Positions 39,090-40,405 of a stretch of DNA of 40,405 nt are shown here, piece by piece. Under the pieces are notes generated by a model, which was given only the letters and a program-made list of their open reading frames with translations, searched no databases and was not told the DNA's origin. The stretch spans positions 1-40,405 of the forward strand of contig CAMDPX010000044.1 in assembly GCA_945905295.1 (NCBI GenBank). Direction: 5' to 3'. The stretch comes from Planctomyces sp. SH-PL62. GTDB lineage: Bacteria > Planctomycetota > Planctomycetia > Planctomycetales > Planctomycetaceae. Made by a program: the position numbers and the translations under genes. Positions within the stretch are counted from its first letter, which is position 1, and the number at the start of each line of letters is the position of its first letter.

Positions 39090-39833
39090 ATGATGCGAAT
39101 TCAAATTCTGAGCGACTTACATTTGGTGGTTGAAGATTTCACGCCACCGCAAGTTGAGGCTGATGTCGTTGTTCTTGCAGGGAACATTGGGAGTGCAGAA
39201 CGCGGTTTTCGTTGGGCCGCTAAAACATTTGCCGGTCGCGAGGTTATTTATGTGCTTGGCGAGTCCGAGATAGGCAATAAACGCGGGCAAAAAATTGAGA
39301 AGCTGACGGCTATCGGACACGACTTCGGGCTTCATGTTTTGGAAAAGAACAGTATCGAGATCAATGGCGTCCGTTTTATTGGGGCAACAATGGAGACGAA
39401 TTTCAGGTGGTTGCCGAGCGATAAGCTTGTTTGGCGAACCGTTGGGGCAGAGTACGACAAAATTACTCAGACCAAGGGCTTTCGGCAGTTCCGCCACCGC
39501 GATCGTCGTGTCCGGCATCGCATGATCGTGGAAGCTATGACTTGGCTTCGACAAGCCGTCGGTAATGGCAATCGAAACACAATAATCGTCACGAGTGGCG
39601 CGCCCATATCGCGGTCGTTACCTCCCGAACTCAGAGAAGAATGGCTTCATCACGAGTACTCCATCGAACGTGACGAGATATTTGCGGCCTGCCAAGTGCC
39701 AGTTTGGATTCACGGCCAAACGTACTTCAATGTCGATTACACGATCGGCACAACACGAGTCGTCAGCAACCAACGAGGATATCCACGCGACCCTGCACCA
39801 GGATTTCGTCCTGGGTTAGTCGTCGAAGTTTGA
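39090..39833 (+). CDS. Metallophosphoesterase-fold protein with most metal ligands replaced (likely pseudoenzyme)
   Basis: This is a 247-aa protein from ATG 39090 (ATG 39093 is equally possible; residue numbers here count from it). The fold-level pattern of calcineurin-like phosphoesterases is clear: RIQILSDLHL with Asp8 and His10, ADVVVLAGNIG, VIYVLGESE, GVRFIGATMETNF, IIVTSGAP, VWIHGQTYFNVDYTIG and TRVVSNQRGY. The active-site positions are changed: AGDI to AGN31I, GNHE to GE57-S58-E, THHAP to TS168-G169-AP, GHTH to GQ209-T-Y211. Only the first DxH motif is kept, so phosphoesterase activity is unlikely. The frame is intact and the gene is visibly less GC-rich than its neighbours, suggesting transfer. 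A binding or regulatory role is inferred. Confidence 0.75.
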   Translation: MMRIQILSDLHLVVEDFTPPQVEADVVVLAGNIGSAERGFRWAAKTFAGREVIYVLGESEIGNKRGQKIEKLTAIGHDFGLHVLEKNSIEINGVRFIGATMETNFRWLPSDKLVWRTVGAEYDKITQTKGFRQFRHRDRRVRHRMIVEAMTWLRQAVGNGNRNTIIVTSGAPISRSLPPELREEWLHHEYSIERDEIFAACQVPVWIHGQTYFNVDYTIGTTRVVSNQRGYPRDPAPGFRPGLVVEV

Positions 39834-39875
39834 AATCCACCATCGCCTCTTTTTCTGCCTCAAGGAGTCTTCCCC

Positions 39876-40405
39876 ATGCGAACGATTCTCTCATCTCTGT
39901 TTGTGGTCTTCGCGACATCGACTTGTTTTGCGGCTGACTTGCCGCTGGTTACGGAGGTTGAGCATCAGCCGCTGGTGGCGGCGACGGAGCGGTTGCTGGA
40001 AGCGTTGGATTTTGTCGGTGCTCCGTTGCCGGCGGAGGATACGAAGGCGTTGCAGGGGGCGTTGAAGGAGACCGATGCCAAGGTCGCGAATCGGACCATC
40101 CAACGCGTGCTCGATGCGCATTGCGTCGTGGGGGTGACGATCAATCCGGAGAGTCGCGTGTCGGTCGTCGAGGGGCCGGTGGCGAAGCGGCTCATTCAAG
40201 GGGGGTGGGCGACGTTTTTGATCAAGGTGCAGAACGATGCGGGGATCACGCCGCAGCTCAAGCCGGAGAGTCCGAATTCGGCTCCGCTGTATATGCGCGG
40301 CTCCGTCAACCAGCGGCAGAAGCCGTTGACCGATGAGAAGGACAAACTCGTCAAGCCGGAGGATGTGCCGCATCGGTTTCTCGACATCGCCATGTTCGAC
40401 AAGCA
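39876..40405 (+). CDS. Exported planctomycete protein, N-terminal part (cut by window edge)
   Basis: An open frame begins at ATG 39876, eight bases after AAGGAG, and runs off the window (176 full codons). A signal peptide is clear (MRTILSSLFVVFATSTCFAA). The following region is helical (LVAATERLLEALDFVGAPLP), then beta-rich (GGWATFLIKVQNDAGITPQL, then ESPNSAPLYM, then DVPHRFLDIAMFDK). I recall this pattern at the N-terminus of large secreted planctomycete proteins, some with PHP/CehA-type metallohydrolase domains further on. That part is not visible here, so the enzyme class is not claimed. Confidence 0.8.
   Translation, partial: MRTILSSLFVVFATSTCFAADLPLVTEVEHQPLVAATERLLEALDFVGAPLPAEDTKALQGALKETDAKVANRTIQRVLDAHCVVGVTINPESRVSVVEGPVAKRLIQGGWATFLIKVQNDAGITPQLKPESPNSAPLYMRGSVNQRQKPLTDEKDKLVKPEDVPHRFLDIAMFDK

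Overview
The window reads as chromosomal DNA of a Planctomycetota bacterium. The evidence is the combination of an LEPR-XLL-like N-terminus on a very large secreted protein, a secreted sulfatase with an attached carbohydrate-binding-type domain, a Tat-exported Gfo/Idh/MocA protein, a large Ser/Thr kinase with the planctomycete-type N-terminus, GC-rich coding DNA (about 60% by eye) and loosely packed genes. No rRNA, tRNA, CRISPR array, transposase or integrase was recognised.

Region 1 (1-9877, all minus strand) is a secreted, polymer-facing block. In transcription order it holds a 617-aa exported protein of unknown function, a 642-aa sulfatase, and a 1849-aa secreted protein with beta-propeller, glycosidase-like and discoidin-like parts. 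After these come a small addiction-module antitoxin and the first codons of a RelE/ParE-like toxin that runs off the window edge. A divergent secreted HExxH metalloprotease follows at 10115.

Region 2 (11485-21724) is the most interesting part. It encodes an outer-membrane beta-barrel and, behind it on the same strand, a secreted c-type cytochrome with nine CXXCH sites, one CX4CH site and a C-terminal LVIVD beta-propeller. Divergent to them lies a 1077-aa surface protein built from two GlcG/HbpS (heme-binding type) modules around four beta repeats, then a small exported Cys/His-rich protein. I infer a porin-cytochrome extracellular electron-transfer or heme-handling module.

Region 3 (21820-29261) is mixed. 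It contains argG, a TacA/TacT-type toxin-antitoxin pair, a stand-alone GH2-like jelly-roll protein, a His-tailed membrane protein with a terminator-like hairpin in its leader, a Gfo/Idh/MocA oxidoreductase, a YbgC-like thioesterase preceded by a pseudoknot-like inverted-repeat cluster, and hemE with a TTG start.

Region 4 (29624-40405) carries a membrane Ser/Thr kinase with a beta-helix exterior, an HEIGH metalloprotease, a DUF6580-like membrane protein, a gamma-carbonic-anhydrase-like protein, and an FAH-family hydrolase followed closely by a lidless Hsp70. Then come a phytanoyl-CoA-dioxygenase gene broken by one in-frame TAG, a metallophosphoesterase-fold gene that has lost most metal ligands, and the start of another secreted planctomycete protein.

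Six or more extragenic double-hairpin elements lie between genes. Most consist of two roughly 20-nt palindromes in inverted orientation. Compensatory stem changes between copies suggest each palindrome folds on its own. One of them supplies the stop codons of both convergent genes beside it.
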